Numbered from the stretch's first letter, positions 1 to 7,031 are shown. The stretch: DNA of 13,560 nt from an uncultured Candidatus Melainabacteria bacterium (GCA_934754855.1 CAKVJR010000036.1:1-13560); one strand, 5' to 3'. Notes: generated from the sequence alone by a model not told the origin. Translations and numbers: made by a program.

Positions 1-647
1 GCTGTTCCTACTTGGACGATTTGCAAAAACGGGTAAATTCATTAAAAACAGAAAAAAATGGCTATAACATACTCGTTGCACCGACTTGGGGTGAAAGTTC
101 CCTGTTAAACAAATACGGAACAAAATTATTGGATAAATTGCTCGAAACAGGCAAAAATATTATAATTCGCCCACACCCGCAATCATTAAAAGTCGAAAAA
201 AATGTTATAGAAAAATTGCAGAATTTTTACAAGAATAATGAAAAAATCAAATGGGATTTTGCCCCCGACAACCTCGAAACGCTTGCTGTTTCTGACATTA
301 TGATAAGCGATTTTTCGGGCGTTATTTTCGATTACGTTTTCCTGTTTAATCGCCCGTTTATTTTTATCAATGAAAATATTAACCGTGAAATTTACGACTT
401 CAGCACAAGCGACAAGCCGCTTTTCGCCCTTAATAAAATAAAAGATTTGGGGATTGAATTAAAAGAAGATAATTTTGATAAAATTAACGAAATTATACAA
501 AATGTCCAATTTGACGGCAATTTTTCACAAAAAGCAGAAGAACTTAAAAATTTAATTTGGCAAGAACAGGGCAAATCAGCCGAAAATATTGTCGATTTTC
601 TCGTAAAAAAACAGAAAGAGGTCGAAAATGCTAAACTTCCTCTTTAA
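1..647 (+). CDS. CDP-glycerol glycerophosphotransferase-like protein, C-terminal part (5' truncated by window)
   Basis: The frame is open from base 3 and the true start lies left of the window; the TTG at 12 has no ribosome binding site and is not taken as a start. Two signatures of the CDP-glycerol:poly(glycerophosphate) glycerophosphotransferase family (TagB/TagF-like, GT-B fold) are visible: RPHP at 168-179, and a SDFSG segment at 306-320 followed by a hydrophobic FDYVFLFNRPFIF stretch. Members transfer polyol-phosphate or related units from a CDP-activated donor on the cytoplasmic face of the membrane, in teichoic-acid, capsule or O-antigen-like polymers. The last 20 bases overlap the next gene, so the two are probably translated together. 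The exact donor and acceptor cannot be read from this fragment. The family call is secure; a teichoic-acid role is inferred. Confidence 0.8.
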   Translation, partial: CSYLDDLQKRVNSLKTEKNGYNILVAPTWGESSLLNKYGTKLLDKLLETGKNIIIRPHPQSLKVEKNVIEKLQNFYKNNEKIKWDFAPDNLETLAVSDIMISDFSGVIFDYVFLFNRPFIFINENINREIYDFSTSDKPLFALNKIKDLGIELKEDNFDKINEIIQNVQFDGNFSQKAEELKNLIWQEQGKSAENIVDFLVKKQKEVENAKLPL

Positions 648-3297
648 TATTTTCATTTTCCCGATTTACGGAATAATTGAATTTTTATATCATTCGGTTT
701 GCGTCTTATCCTCGCACTACGCCTTGATTTCAATTTTTACAGTAAGTTTTTTTGTTAATCTGATATGCTTGCCCATGTACAATCGTGCGGAATTTTATCA
801 AAAACAAGAAAGAGAAATTCAAAAAAAACTCGAGCCGACTGTAAAAAGCATAAAGAAGAATTTTAAGAGCGATGAGCAATTTATGTTGCTTTCGACCTAT
901 TACAGGCAAAATCACTATCACCCGATAATGGCTCTTAGAAGTTCTCTCAGTTTGCTTATTCAAATTCCTTTTTTCATTGCGGCGTACGCATTTTTCTCTC
1001 AACCTGAAATTTATAACGCAATGTCAATCGGACTGATTAAAAACCTCTCAAAACCTGATGAATTGATTAATTTGTTTGGATTTTCAATCAATGCTCTGCC
1101 GATTTTGATGACCGCAATAAACATTATCGCTGCCGAAATTTATGCAAAAGGGATTCCCGCAAAAGAAAGAATACAAATGCACACTCTTGCCCTCGTATTC
1201 TTGGTTTTACTGTATAATTCGCCCTCAGGATTGGTAATTTATTGGACGTTTAACAACTGTTTTTCACTTCTCAAAAATGTTGGTTTGCGAGCGAAAAATA
1301 TCAAAAGATTTTTTATCGTTTCAATCTCAACCCTCTCTTTGGCAATATGCTTCCCCTTGTTATCAAATATGGTTTTAATCCCCAATATCCCCTCAGATGT
1401 TAAACTTGGAGCATTAACACTATTTGTGTTAACACTAATAGTGTTATTAGGTTTTATACTATTTAACAAAAAAATCGACAAAATTTTTGACAACAAACCA
1501 AAAGTCGGGATACACACCGCAACGGCTATTACGACGGCTTTGCTAATCGGGGTGCTGATTCCGACAGTTGTTATTTCTTCTTCACCTGAAGAATTTTCGT
1601 TTTTGGGTAATGTAAACAATCCGCTGAATTATGTCATTTCAAGCGGTTCTAAAGCATTCGGACTGTTCTTTGTTTGGACGATGATTTTTTATTATTTTGC
1701 AAACAATAAGATTAAAAACATAATGACTGCGGGCTTTTTGGGCATTTTATTTTCCACACTTGCCAACATTTTGATGTTCAGAGGAGAACTTGGCTTGCTG
1801 ACTGTGGATTTAACAATGAATGTTATAGATGCCTCAATTTTTCAAAAAACACAAATAGTGTTAAACTACATGATATCAATATTTGCAATAGTTTTAGGAT
1901 TTCAATTATTCATAAAAAACAAATTTGAAATAATCCGCAAAACAGTTGCGGTCATTCTGTTTTCGGTAATTTTCGTTTCAAGTTTAAATATTTATAAAAT
2001 CAACGATAAATTTAAAAGCATAAAATCCAATGTGAATGCGGAAAAAATGTTTTTCAAAAAAAATCACAACGAAAATATCAAACCGATTTTTGAGTTGTCA
2101 AAAACAGGTAAAAACGTAATCATAATCTTCGTTGACAGAGCGATAAGTGCCTATTTACCCGTGATAATGGACGAAAATCCCGAACTTAAAAAATCTTTCA
2201 CTGGTTTCACCTATTATCCCAATTGCGTATCGTTTTTTAATCACACGATTTTGGCATACCCGCCTCTTGCAGGGGGTTACGAATATACCCCTGATAATAT
2301 CAACAAAATAAACAATAAAAAAATCTCTGACATATTTAAAGAATCTTTGCTTGTTTTGCCTCTCATTTTCAAACAAAACGGCTATATTTCAACGATTTTA
2401 AACACACCGATTAATGGATTTTGTCCCTTTAAAAATGAACGGGACGGCTATTTTTCTGACGATTTATTCGACAAATACGAAATTAAAAATGCAGGGAAAA
2501 TGAATACGGGAGATGCCGAAATTCAACCTTTTTCAGTATCTCAAGAAAAAGCAGATTTTTCTAAAATATTAGACAGAAATTTCCTTTATTTTTCACTGTT
2601 TGTGAGCGTTCCGACAATTTTCAAAAAAACGGTTTATGCAAACGGCTCGTACTTGCCGAATGATAATGTCAAAAAAGATATCGTTTGGGACGATTTTTTG
2701 GAAAAAGAATTTCTGAAATTATACTCATTACCGATGTTTACAGGTGTAACAGATGAAAAAATCAACACATTCACAGTTTATAACAACGAATCTATCCACT
2801 TAAACATCTACGATAAACCGTATTGCAACGAACACTTGTCACTTCAACGTCAGGTAATGAAATTGCTCGGCTCGTATATGGATTATTTAAAATCACAAAA
2901 AATTTACGATAACACAAGAATTATAATAGTTTCTGACCACGGTCATTGGGGGCAAAACAACACAAGTTTAAGTTCAAAAATGACGATGTTTAATCCGCTT
3001 TTGTTCGTAAAAGATTTTAATCAAACAGGCGAATATCAAACCATTTCAACATTCATGACAAATGCAGATACCCCAAAAATCGCCCTCTCGGGCTTAATCA
3101 ATCAGCCGAAAAATCCTTTTACTGGCAAAAATATATTAACTCAAACAAACAAAGAAAACGTCGAAATCCTTTACTATGACGACGCAAACTCCGTTTTCAA
3201 AATGTATGACGATAACAAATGCTACTACCCGACAGCAAAATTCGTTACCGTTTCTAAAAATATTTTTGAACCCCAAAATTGGCACTTCAAAAAATAA
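628..3297 (+). CDS. YidC/Oxa1-domain protein fused to multi-TM segment and alkaline phosphatase/sulfatase-superfamily domain
   Basis: 889 residues. The ATG at 628 follows AGAAAGAG at 613-620. Residues ~1-220 match YidC/Oxa1 in order: a LPMYN segment, an amphipathic Lys/Glu-rich linker, LIQIPFF, ILPILM-like ALPILM and PSGL at 199-202. By remembered alignment with E. coli YidC (FIVRGIMYPL), the groove Arg is Asn44 here. Residues ~229-460 hold about seven hydrophobic segments. Residues ~490-889 look like the alkaline phosphatase/sulfatase superfamily (as in LtaS and phosphoethanolamine transferases): a beta strand ending in Asp503 (IIIFVD) and a metal-site motif S769-DHGH (Asp770, His771, His773). 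Thr540 in NHTILAYPP, or a nearby residue, could be the nucleophile; this is uncertain. The overlap with an upstream glycerophosphotransferase-like gene suggests transfer or removal of a phospho-polyol group outside the membrane. Substrate unknown. Annotation pipelines will probably label it simply as insertase YidC. Confidence 0.82.
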   Translation: MLNFLFNIFIFPIYGIIEFLYHSVCVLSSHYALISIFTVSFFVNLICLPMYNRAEFYQKQEREIQKKLEPTVKSIKKNFKSDEQFMLLSTYYRQNHYHPIMALRSSLSLLIQIPFFIAAYAFFSQPEIYNAMSIGLIKNLSKPDELINLFGFSINALPILMTAINIIAAEIYAKGIPAKERIQMHTLALVFLVLLYNSPSGLVIYWTFNNCFSLLKNVGLRAKNIKRFFIVSISTLSLAICFPLLSNMVLIPNIPSDVKLGALTLFVLTLIVLLGFILFNKKIDKIFDNKPKVGIHTATAITTALLIGVLIPTVVISSSPEEFSFLGNVNNPLNYVISSGSKAFGLFFVWTMIFYYFANNKIKNIMTAGFLGILFSTLANILMFRGELGLLTVDLTMNVIDASIFQKTQIVLNYMISIFAIVLGFQLFIKNKFEIIRKTVAVILFSVIFVSSLNIYKINDKFKSIKSNVNAEKMFFKKNHNENIKPIFELSKTGKNVIIIFVDRAISAYLPVIMDENPELKKSFTGFTYYPNCVSFFNHTILAYPPLAGGYEYTPDNINKINNKKISDIFKESLLVLPLIFKQNGYISTILNTPINGFCPFKNERDGYFSDDLFDKYEIKNAGKMNTGDAEIQPFSVSQEKADFSKILDRNFLYFSLFVSVPTIFKKTVYANGSYLPNDNVKKDIVWDDFLEKEFLKLYSLPMFTGVTDEKINTFTVYNNESIHLNIYDKPYCNEHLSLQRQVMKLLGSYMDYLKSQKIYDNTRIIIVSDHGHWGQNNTSLSSKMTMFNPLLFVKDFNQTGEYQTISTFMTNADTPKIALSGLINQPKNPFTGKNILTQTNKENVEILYYDDANSVFKMYDDNKCYYPTAKFVTVSKNIFEPQNWHFKK

Positions 3298-3320
3298 AAA
3301 CGCTTGAAATTCAAGCGTTT
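3289..3320. terminator. Hairpin terminator shared by the fusion gene and tRNA-Ser
   Basis: A perfect 9-bp stem (AAACGCTTG / CAAGCGTTT, 3298-3320) with a 5-nt loop sits right after the stop codon at 3295-3297. On the minus strand it is followed by a long U-rich tract (3300 down to 3289), so it is a strong intrinsic terminator for the tRNA transcript. On the plus strand the T tract is only three bases, so termination of the protein gene is likely weaker. Confidence 0.8.
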
Positions 3321-3323
3321 AAA

Positions 3324-3415
3324 TGGCGGAGAGAAAGGGATTCGAACCCTTGGTGGAGTTAGAGCCCCACACAGACGTTCCAGGTCTGCACCTTAAACCG
3401 CTCGGACATCTCTCC
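3324..3415 (-). tRNA. tRNA-Ser (anticodon GGA)
   Basis: On the minus strand the 92-nt gene runs from 3415 to 3324. The acceptor stem pairs GGAGAGA (3415-3409) with TCTCTCC. The anticodon arm is CAGAC-CTGGAAC-GTCTG, giving anticodon GGA, which reads UCC and UCU. A long variable arm (GTGGGG...CTCCAC-like) marks a class II tRNA. The T arm is AAGGG-TTCGAAT-CCCTT and the 3' CCA is encoded at 3326-3324. All expected parts are intact. Confidence 0.97.
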
Positions 3416-3439
3416 TTGTGATTTTTAAATTTAACCGTC

Positions 3440-3453
3440 TATGGCTAGCCATA
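3440..3453. repeat. Perfect 14-bp palindrome in the tRNA-Ser leader
   Basis: TATGGCTAGCCATA is fully self-complementary and lies between the predicted tRNA promoter and the mature 5' end. It could be a protein-binding site or a short hairpin in the pre-tRNA leader. No function is demonstrated. Confidence 0.45.
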
Positions 3454-3464
3454 AACACAAATTA

Positions 3465-3493
3465 ATTTTACTAAAACAACATTGGATTGTAAA
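3465..3493 (-). promoter_or_regulatory. Probable sigma70 promoter of tRNA-Ser
   Basis: Reading the minus strand, TTTACA (3493-3488) and TAAAAT (3470-3465) are separated by exactly 17 bp. Transcription would begin near 3458, giving a leader of about 40 nt before the tRNA. AT-rich DNA produces chance matches, but spacing and position fit the tRNA well. Confidence 0.6.
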
Positions 3494-3596
3494 CTAAAAA
3501 AATAAAAACAATTACAAAAATTTTTCCAAAATCCGCTTGCTGCATGCTTTCCACTCTTAAAATTGACGCCAACTCAACAAACACGGACAATACCAC
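3471..3596 (-). CDS. Possible small membrane protein (41 aa), doubtful
   Basis: On the minus strand an open frame runs from just after a TGA at 3611-3609 to TAG at 3473-3471. From GTG at 3596 it encodes 41 residues: a hydrophobic N-terminal segment (VLSVFVELASIL), a polar turn (RVESMQQADFGK) and a second hydrophobic run ending VYNPMLF. An internal ATG at 3545 (24 residues, MQQADFGK...) has a weak AAGAG about 9 nt upstream and may be the better start. In favour: the first codon positions are G-rich and the G+C content over 3530-3600 rises above the flanks. Against: no good ribosome binding site for the long form, and T-rich strands give hydrophobic translations by chance. Its 3' end overlaps the tRNA promoter. 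Confidence 0.25.
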   Translation of the reverse strand: MVLSVFVELASILRVESMQQADFGKIFVIVFIFLVYNPMLF

Positions 3597-3729
3597 GATT
3601 AGTGTTAATCAATACTTAATTTTATATTAAAAAAATTTTACAATCAATTTCATAAATCATTTTTGTTACATATAGTGTTTTCTATTGCTATTATTGAAAG
3701 ATACGTATATTTACAAAAAAATCACATTT

Positions 3730-3758
3730 TTGACCAATTTTTTAAAAAATTTTATAAA
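3730..3758 (+). promoter_or_regulatory. Strong sigma70-type promoter for the HNH-bioG-TPR unit
   Basis: TTGACC (3730-3735) and TATAAA (3753-3758) are exactly 17 bp apart, with an A/T-tract spacer. The start would be near 3765, leaving a leader of about 110 nt that contains the hairpin at 3810-3839. A minus-strand TTTACA-17-TAAAAT match overlaps the same DNA, so direction is not certain. Confidence 0.55.
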
Positions 3759-3809
3759 ATCTTCGATTTTTTGTAAACTTTTATTACAAAACAACTTAAT
3801 TAAAACAGG

Positions 3810-3839
3810 CGAAAAAGCAATAATTTCCATGCTTTTTCG
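3810..3839 (+). promoter_or_regulatory. Inverted repeat / hairpin in the HNH gene leader
   Basis: Arms CGAAAAAGCA (3810-3819) and TGCTTTTTCG (3830-3839) form a perfect 10-bp stem with a 10-nt loop. It lies in the predicted transcript leader, 34 bp before the start codon. A second weaker promoter (TTTCCA 3824-3829, 17 bp, TAGTAT 3847-3852) overlaps it, so it could act as an operator or as an RNA structure. There is no U tract after it, so it is not a classical terminator. Confidence 0.45.
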
Positions 3840-3873
3840 TTAATTATAGTATCAGACAATAAAGGTACATGAC

Positions 3874-5094
3874 ATGCAAATAAATGCGGTTTGGGCAAAT
3901 TCATTACAAAAACTCGACAAAATGAATAACGCAACGAAAACGATTGAACCTCAAGCAAAATCGACAGAAGGTTATGCTCCTGTAACGGCTAATTTATGGG
4001 GTGCTAAAACCGCAGGTGTAAACTTCAACTATGGTGCTTTTATTCCTGATTTCGGCGGTTCAAGACCGACAAACAACCCAGTTGGTTTTGACAAAATGGA
4101 AGCGGATACTCAATCCGGTTTCAGACTCAGCACATTGGAACACCCTGTTATTTGTCCCGATTGCGGCAGACCTGTTATGACGAAGCCGATTTTTGCGGCA
4201 ATCAAAGGTGAATTAGACCAAGCCGACGAATCATCTTATTTGAATGTTATTGAAAATCACAGCGAATTTTTATATCCTCAAGAACGCAAAATTTTAAACA
4301 AATTGGAATCAGTTAAGGCTAAAAAGCCCGATATGACTATTCGTGACATTGTTGCTCAAGAAAGAGAAAAACGTTTAGACAAACTCGAAAGACAACAATA
4401 CAAAGTTTTGGACAAAATCGGTGAATTAGCAGAAGTATTGCCTTATGAAGATCGTTCACAAGTTGATGGTTTATTGAAAACTTCAACTACAATCATTTTC
4501 GGCAGAGAAAGCAATTATGCATTCCAAAGAGGCAAGTTCATCGAATTGGCAAATAGTTTGAACATGCACGATGAAAAAGCAAAAAAACAAGTTTTGAAAC
4601 TTGCTGAAAAATTGCCGAGTTCAATGAACAACGAAGATGCTTGGTATGTTAAATACGGCGGAGTTGACGGCAAAAAACAACCTTACACATCAAGAGCGAT
4701 TGCTGAAAAATTAGTTGCTCCGACATACACAAATACCGACCACATTCACCCTTGGAACTTAGGTGGTTTGGACGCAACTTCAAACTTCTGGCTTATGCAC
4801 GCAAGATGTAACATCATTAAGACAGACAAACCGTTTGTCGAATGGTTGAACGAAGATCGTGAAAACAGAACTGAATATATCAAAGAATATTTGACATCAA
4901 CTCAAGAAGCAATTAACGAGTCAAAAGACCCGAAAATGCACCCGAAATATGATTTGTATGCCGCTAAAATTGCAAAAACAATTTATTATGAAACAAACGG
5001 CGAAGTAGATTTCACAAAAGACTTCCCGCTTCCTGAAGAATACGATGTTCCTCGTCCGGCAAACAAAGAAAAAGAATCAGCAAAGAAAGCATAG
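3874..5094 (+). CDS. HNH endonuclease-like protein (406 aa), hypothetical
   Basis: The ATG at 3874 follows AAAGG (3861-3865); an ATG at 3869 is out of frame and stops quickly. The C-terminal core is a clear HNH/beta-beta-alpha-metal motif: D289-H290-I-H292-P, then L-G-G (296-298), Asn304, and H309-A-R-C312-N-x-x-K316. His290 is the likely general base, with Asn304 and His309 completing the motif. A C94-P-D-C97 pair sits about 200 residues earlier; with H309/C312 it could form a split zinc site. Residues ~130-190 are charged and helical (coiled-coil-like). The N-terminus (MQINAVWANSLQKL, then Asn/Gly-rich) has no hydrophobic signal peptide. Nuclease activity is expected from the motif, but the target is unknown. 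bioG follows after 6 bp. Confidence 0.75.
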   Translation: MQINAVWANSLQKLDKMNNATKTIEPQAKSTEGYAPVTANLWGAKTAGVNFNYGAFIPDFGGSRPTNNPVGFDKMEADTQSGFRLSTLEHPVICPDCGRPVMTKPIFAAIKGELDQADESSYLNVIENHSEFLYPQERKILNKLESVKAKKPDMTIRDIVAQEREKRLDKLERQQYKVLDKIGELAEVLPYEDRSQVDGLLKTSTTIIFGRESNYAFQRGKFIELANSLNMHDEKAKKQVLKLAEKLPSSMNNEDAWYVKYGGVDGKKQPYTSRAIAEKLVAPTYTNTDHIHPWNLGGLDATSNFWLMHARCNIIKTDKPFVEWLNEDRENRTEYIKEYLTSTQEAINESKDPKMHPKYDLYAAKIAKTIYYETNGEVDFTKDFPLPEEYDVPRPANKEKESAKKA

Positions 5095-5100
5095 ATTTTA

Positions 5101-5745
5101 ATGAAATATTTTTTCAAAGATAACAAGAAACCGGACTTATGTCTGGTTTTTTGCGGTTGGGGTACGGACGAGCGGTTATATTTGCCGCTATTAAAAGATT
5201 TTGACTATTTATTGTTATTTGATTATGACAAGGAAATGAATTTTGAAATGCCATTTTCGCCCGACAAATACGAAAATATTTATCTGCTCAGTTACTCGGC
5301 AGGCGGTGGTGCGGCTGCTATTGTAAAAGAAAAATTACCGCCGATTAAAAAATCGGTTGCTATCAATGCTTCGGTTAAATTAATCGGAAAATACGGACTG
5401 TCAAGACAAGTTTTATCAGACATTAAAAATCTCAATTTAAATAATTACATTGCTTTTCGCAGAAAATACATGGTCACAAGTGACGAGGAACTTGAGTTAT
5501 TTTGCAAAAATCAACCTCTTCGCTCATTTGAAAGTTGCTTTGCAGAATTAGATGCAATAAAATATTTGGCGGAAAAATACAAAGACGCAACTTACGATTT
5601 TGACAAAGTTTTCGTCGCCAAAGATGACCCGCTCTTACCAATTTCACAACAAAAAGAATATTTTGGCGATAAAATCATCAAAATTGAGGGTTCTCATTTT
5701 CCGTTTTACAGATACAATTCTTTTATAGAATTTTTTAATGATTGA
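5101..5745 (+). CDS. bioG: BioG-like pimeloyl-[ACP] methyl ester esterase (DUF452 family)
   Basis: A 214-residue alpha/beta hydrolase of about the usual BioG length. It has the near-N-terminal FCGWGTDE segment (oxyanion-side loop), a nucleophile elbow S64-Y-S66-A-G-G with Ser66, an acid in KDDP (Asp176, or Asp175) and a C-terminal His199 in EGSHFPF. BioG enzymes cut the methyl ester of pimeloyl-ACP and so end the BioC-BioG route to the pimelate moiety of biotin, in the cytoplasm. The ATG starts 6 bp after the HNH stop and has no convincing ribosome binding site, so translation is probably coupled. No bioC, bioF, bioA or bioB is nearby, which lowers confidence in the exact substrate; a related esterase is the alternative. 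Confidence 0.75.
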   Translation: MKYFFKDNKKPDLCLVFCGWGTDERLYLPLLKDFDYLLLFDYDKEMNFEMPFSPDKYENIYLLSYSAGGGAAAIVKEKLPPIKKSVAINASVKLIGKYGLSRQVLSDIKNLNLNNYIAFRRKYMVTSDEELELFCKNQPLRSFESCFAELDAIKYLAEKYKDATYDFDKVFVAKDDPLLPISQQKEYFGDKIIKIEGSHFPFYRYNSFIEFFND

Positions 5746-5776
5746 CAACATAACGAGAATTTAAGAGAATATACTT

Positions 5777-6982
5777 ATGGCACAAAGATTAGATGAGAAA
5801 GAATTAGCACATTTATTAAATAATGAGCAATATCCAGAAATTGTTGAAAAATTGAAGGACGTTGTCAAAGGGGAAGACGCAAAATTTAACGAACTTGCCG
5901 CCTTTATCATATCTGTTTCCGAATATGGGGACAGAAAAAATTTCCCGCTCGCATTTGACTGCTTTGTTCGTGCAAATCTCATCAGAAATGCCAACCCTGT
6001 TTTATTGAGAACTCTTTATCTCAAAATCGAAAATGTAATTAAATCGCTCGGTTTGGCTTATTTTGACAACAATAATTCGCACAACATAAGAAAAGATTTT
6101 TATCATCGTGCAAGATTTTTGATTTATATTGCATCAAACAAATTTGCCGACGCAATTCAGGCAATTACGGCATTAATCAACGAAAAACCTTTGCCGTCTT
6201 ATTATTTCCAAAGAAGCAAGGTTTACGTTTTGCAGAAAAAATTGAAACTTGCACTGAAAGATTTGGACACCGCAATCGAAAATGCACCGACAGACGGAAT
6301 GCTTTACTATCACAGAGGTTTGTTAAAGCAAAGAATGAACGACATTCAAGGTGCTTTGTTCGATTTTGACAGTGCCGTTAACTTTTCACCCGACAACTCC
6401 ACTTATTACTACAAAAGAGGGGTTCTTTACGAAGATTTGGGTCGATTTAAAAATGCTTTGGACGATTTCAAAAAATCGGTTCAACTTAACCCGACAAACA
6501 TTCCCGCATTCCAAGAACTTGCCTGGTGCAAATATAATATGCAAAGTTTTAAAGAAGCGATGTATTTTGCAGACATTGCGACAAAACTTGATTTTCACAA
6601 TGCAGGTTCGCACTACGTAAAAGGTTGTATCTTAACCGCCGTCGGAATGTACAAGCAGGCTCTTGAGGAACTTGAATTTGCCGCTCAAAACGACAACCAA
6701 TCAAGCAAACCATGGTCAGCAAGACTTTGGTTCCAAACTGCACTCGCTTCCTTCTTGGACGAACAATACGAAAAAGCAAGAGCAGATATCGCAAAGGCAT
6801 TACAAATCCGCCCGAACATTATCGCATTTTTGATTTTGGCAATGGATATTGAATTTTTCGGAAAGAAAGATTTTTACTCTGCAAAAGGTTACTGTCAGGC
6901 AATTTTGAAACTTGACCCCGAAAATCAACGGGCATTATCCGCTCAAGTTCAAATTGACCAAAAACTTCAAGATGATATGTAA
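5777..6982 (+). CDS. Tetratricopeptide (TPR) repeat protein, 401 aa
   Basis: About eight TPR units are visible, at roughly residues 107-137, 141-171, 175-205, 209-239, 243-273, 277-307, 315-345 and 350-381. The best ones show the consensus pattern (YYHRGLLKQRMNDIQGALFDF; YYKRGVLYEDLGRFKNALDDF), often with Asp-Pro or Asn-Pro at the turn. The first ~100 residues are helical without a clear repeat pattern. There is no signal peptide or membrane segment, so it is expected to be a cytoplasmic scaffold for protein-protein contacts; its partners are unknown. The ATG follows AAGAGAA at 5763-5769. It lies 31 bp after bioG and is followed at once by a terminator, so it probably ends the HNH-bioG transcript. 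Confidence 0.85.
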   Translation: MAQRLDEKELAHLLNNEQYPEIVEKLKDVVKGEDAKFNELAAFIISVSEYGDRKNFPLAFDCFVRANLIRNANPVLLRTLYLKIENVIKSLGLAYFDNNNSHNIRKDFYHRARFLIYIASNKFADAIQAITALINEKPLPSYYFQRSKVYVLQKKLKLALKDLDTAIENAPTDGMLYYHRGLLKQRMNDIQGALFDFDSAVNFSPDNSTYYYKRGVLYEDLGRFKNALDDFKKSVQLNPTNIPAFQELAWCKYNMQSFKEAMYFADIATKLDFHNAGSHYVKGCILTAVGMYKQALEELEFAAQNDNQSSKPWSARLWFQTALASFLDEQYEKARADIAKALQIRPNIIAFLILAMDIEFFGKKDFYSAKGYCQAILKLDPENQRALSAQVQIDQKLQDDM

Positions 6983-7012
6983 AAAAGACGGGCTATAAAG
7001 TCCGCCTTTTTT
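6983..7012. terminator. Bidirectional intrinsic terminator
   Basis: AAAAAGACGGGCT-ATAA-AGTCCGCCTTTTTT folds into a stem with one mismatch and a 4-nt loop, flanked by an A run on the left and a T run on the right. It therefore works for the TPR gene on the plus strand and for the Hsp20-like gene on the minus strand. Confidence 0.85.
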
Positions 7013-7031
7013 AGTATTGGAAAAACTTTGA

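Larger units (their letters stand above)
3416..3873. other. 458-bp AT-rich intergenic region between tRNA-Ser and the HNH gene
   Basis: This gap holds the tRNA promoter and leader palindrome at its left, a doubtful small ORF in the middle (3471-3596, minus), and the promoter and hairpin leader of the HNH gene at its right. From about 3605 to 3725 nothing is recognisable beyond A/T runs. No mobile-element ends or attachment-site duplication of the tRNA 3' end were seen. Confidence 0.6.

Noticed and set aside
1415..1446. Repeated TAACACTA/TAGTGTTA units, including a 17-bp palindrome, with further copies near 1856 and 3600.
   Set aside because: The cluster codes for repeated Leu-Thr-Leu and Ile-Val-Leu in a membrane segment, which explains it; the other copies fit chance for an AT-rich 8-mer.
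3544..3630. A plus-strand 28-codon ORF starting with ATG in the gap before the HNH gene.
   Set aside because: It has no ribosome binding site, ends in AT-rich noise and lies antisense to the somewhat better minus-strand frame.
3753..3782. A minus-strand TTTACA-17-TAAAAT promoter match overlapping the HNH gene promoter.
   Set aside because: No convincing gene begins to its left before the tRNA, which has its own promoter; AT-rich DNA gives such matches easily.
3324..3873. tRNA-Ser as an integration site for a mobile element.
   Set aside because: No integrase, no repeated tRNA 3' end and no element-type genes are present in the window.
5742..5770. TTGACA-17-GAGAAT before the TPR gene as an internal promoter.
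   Set aside because: Transcription would start at about the ATG itself, leaving no ribosome binding site; read-through from bioG is simpler.
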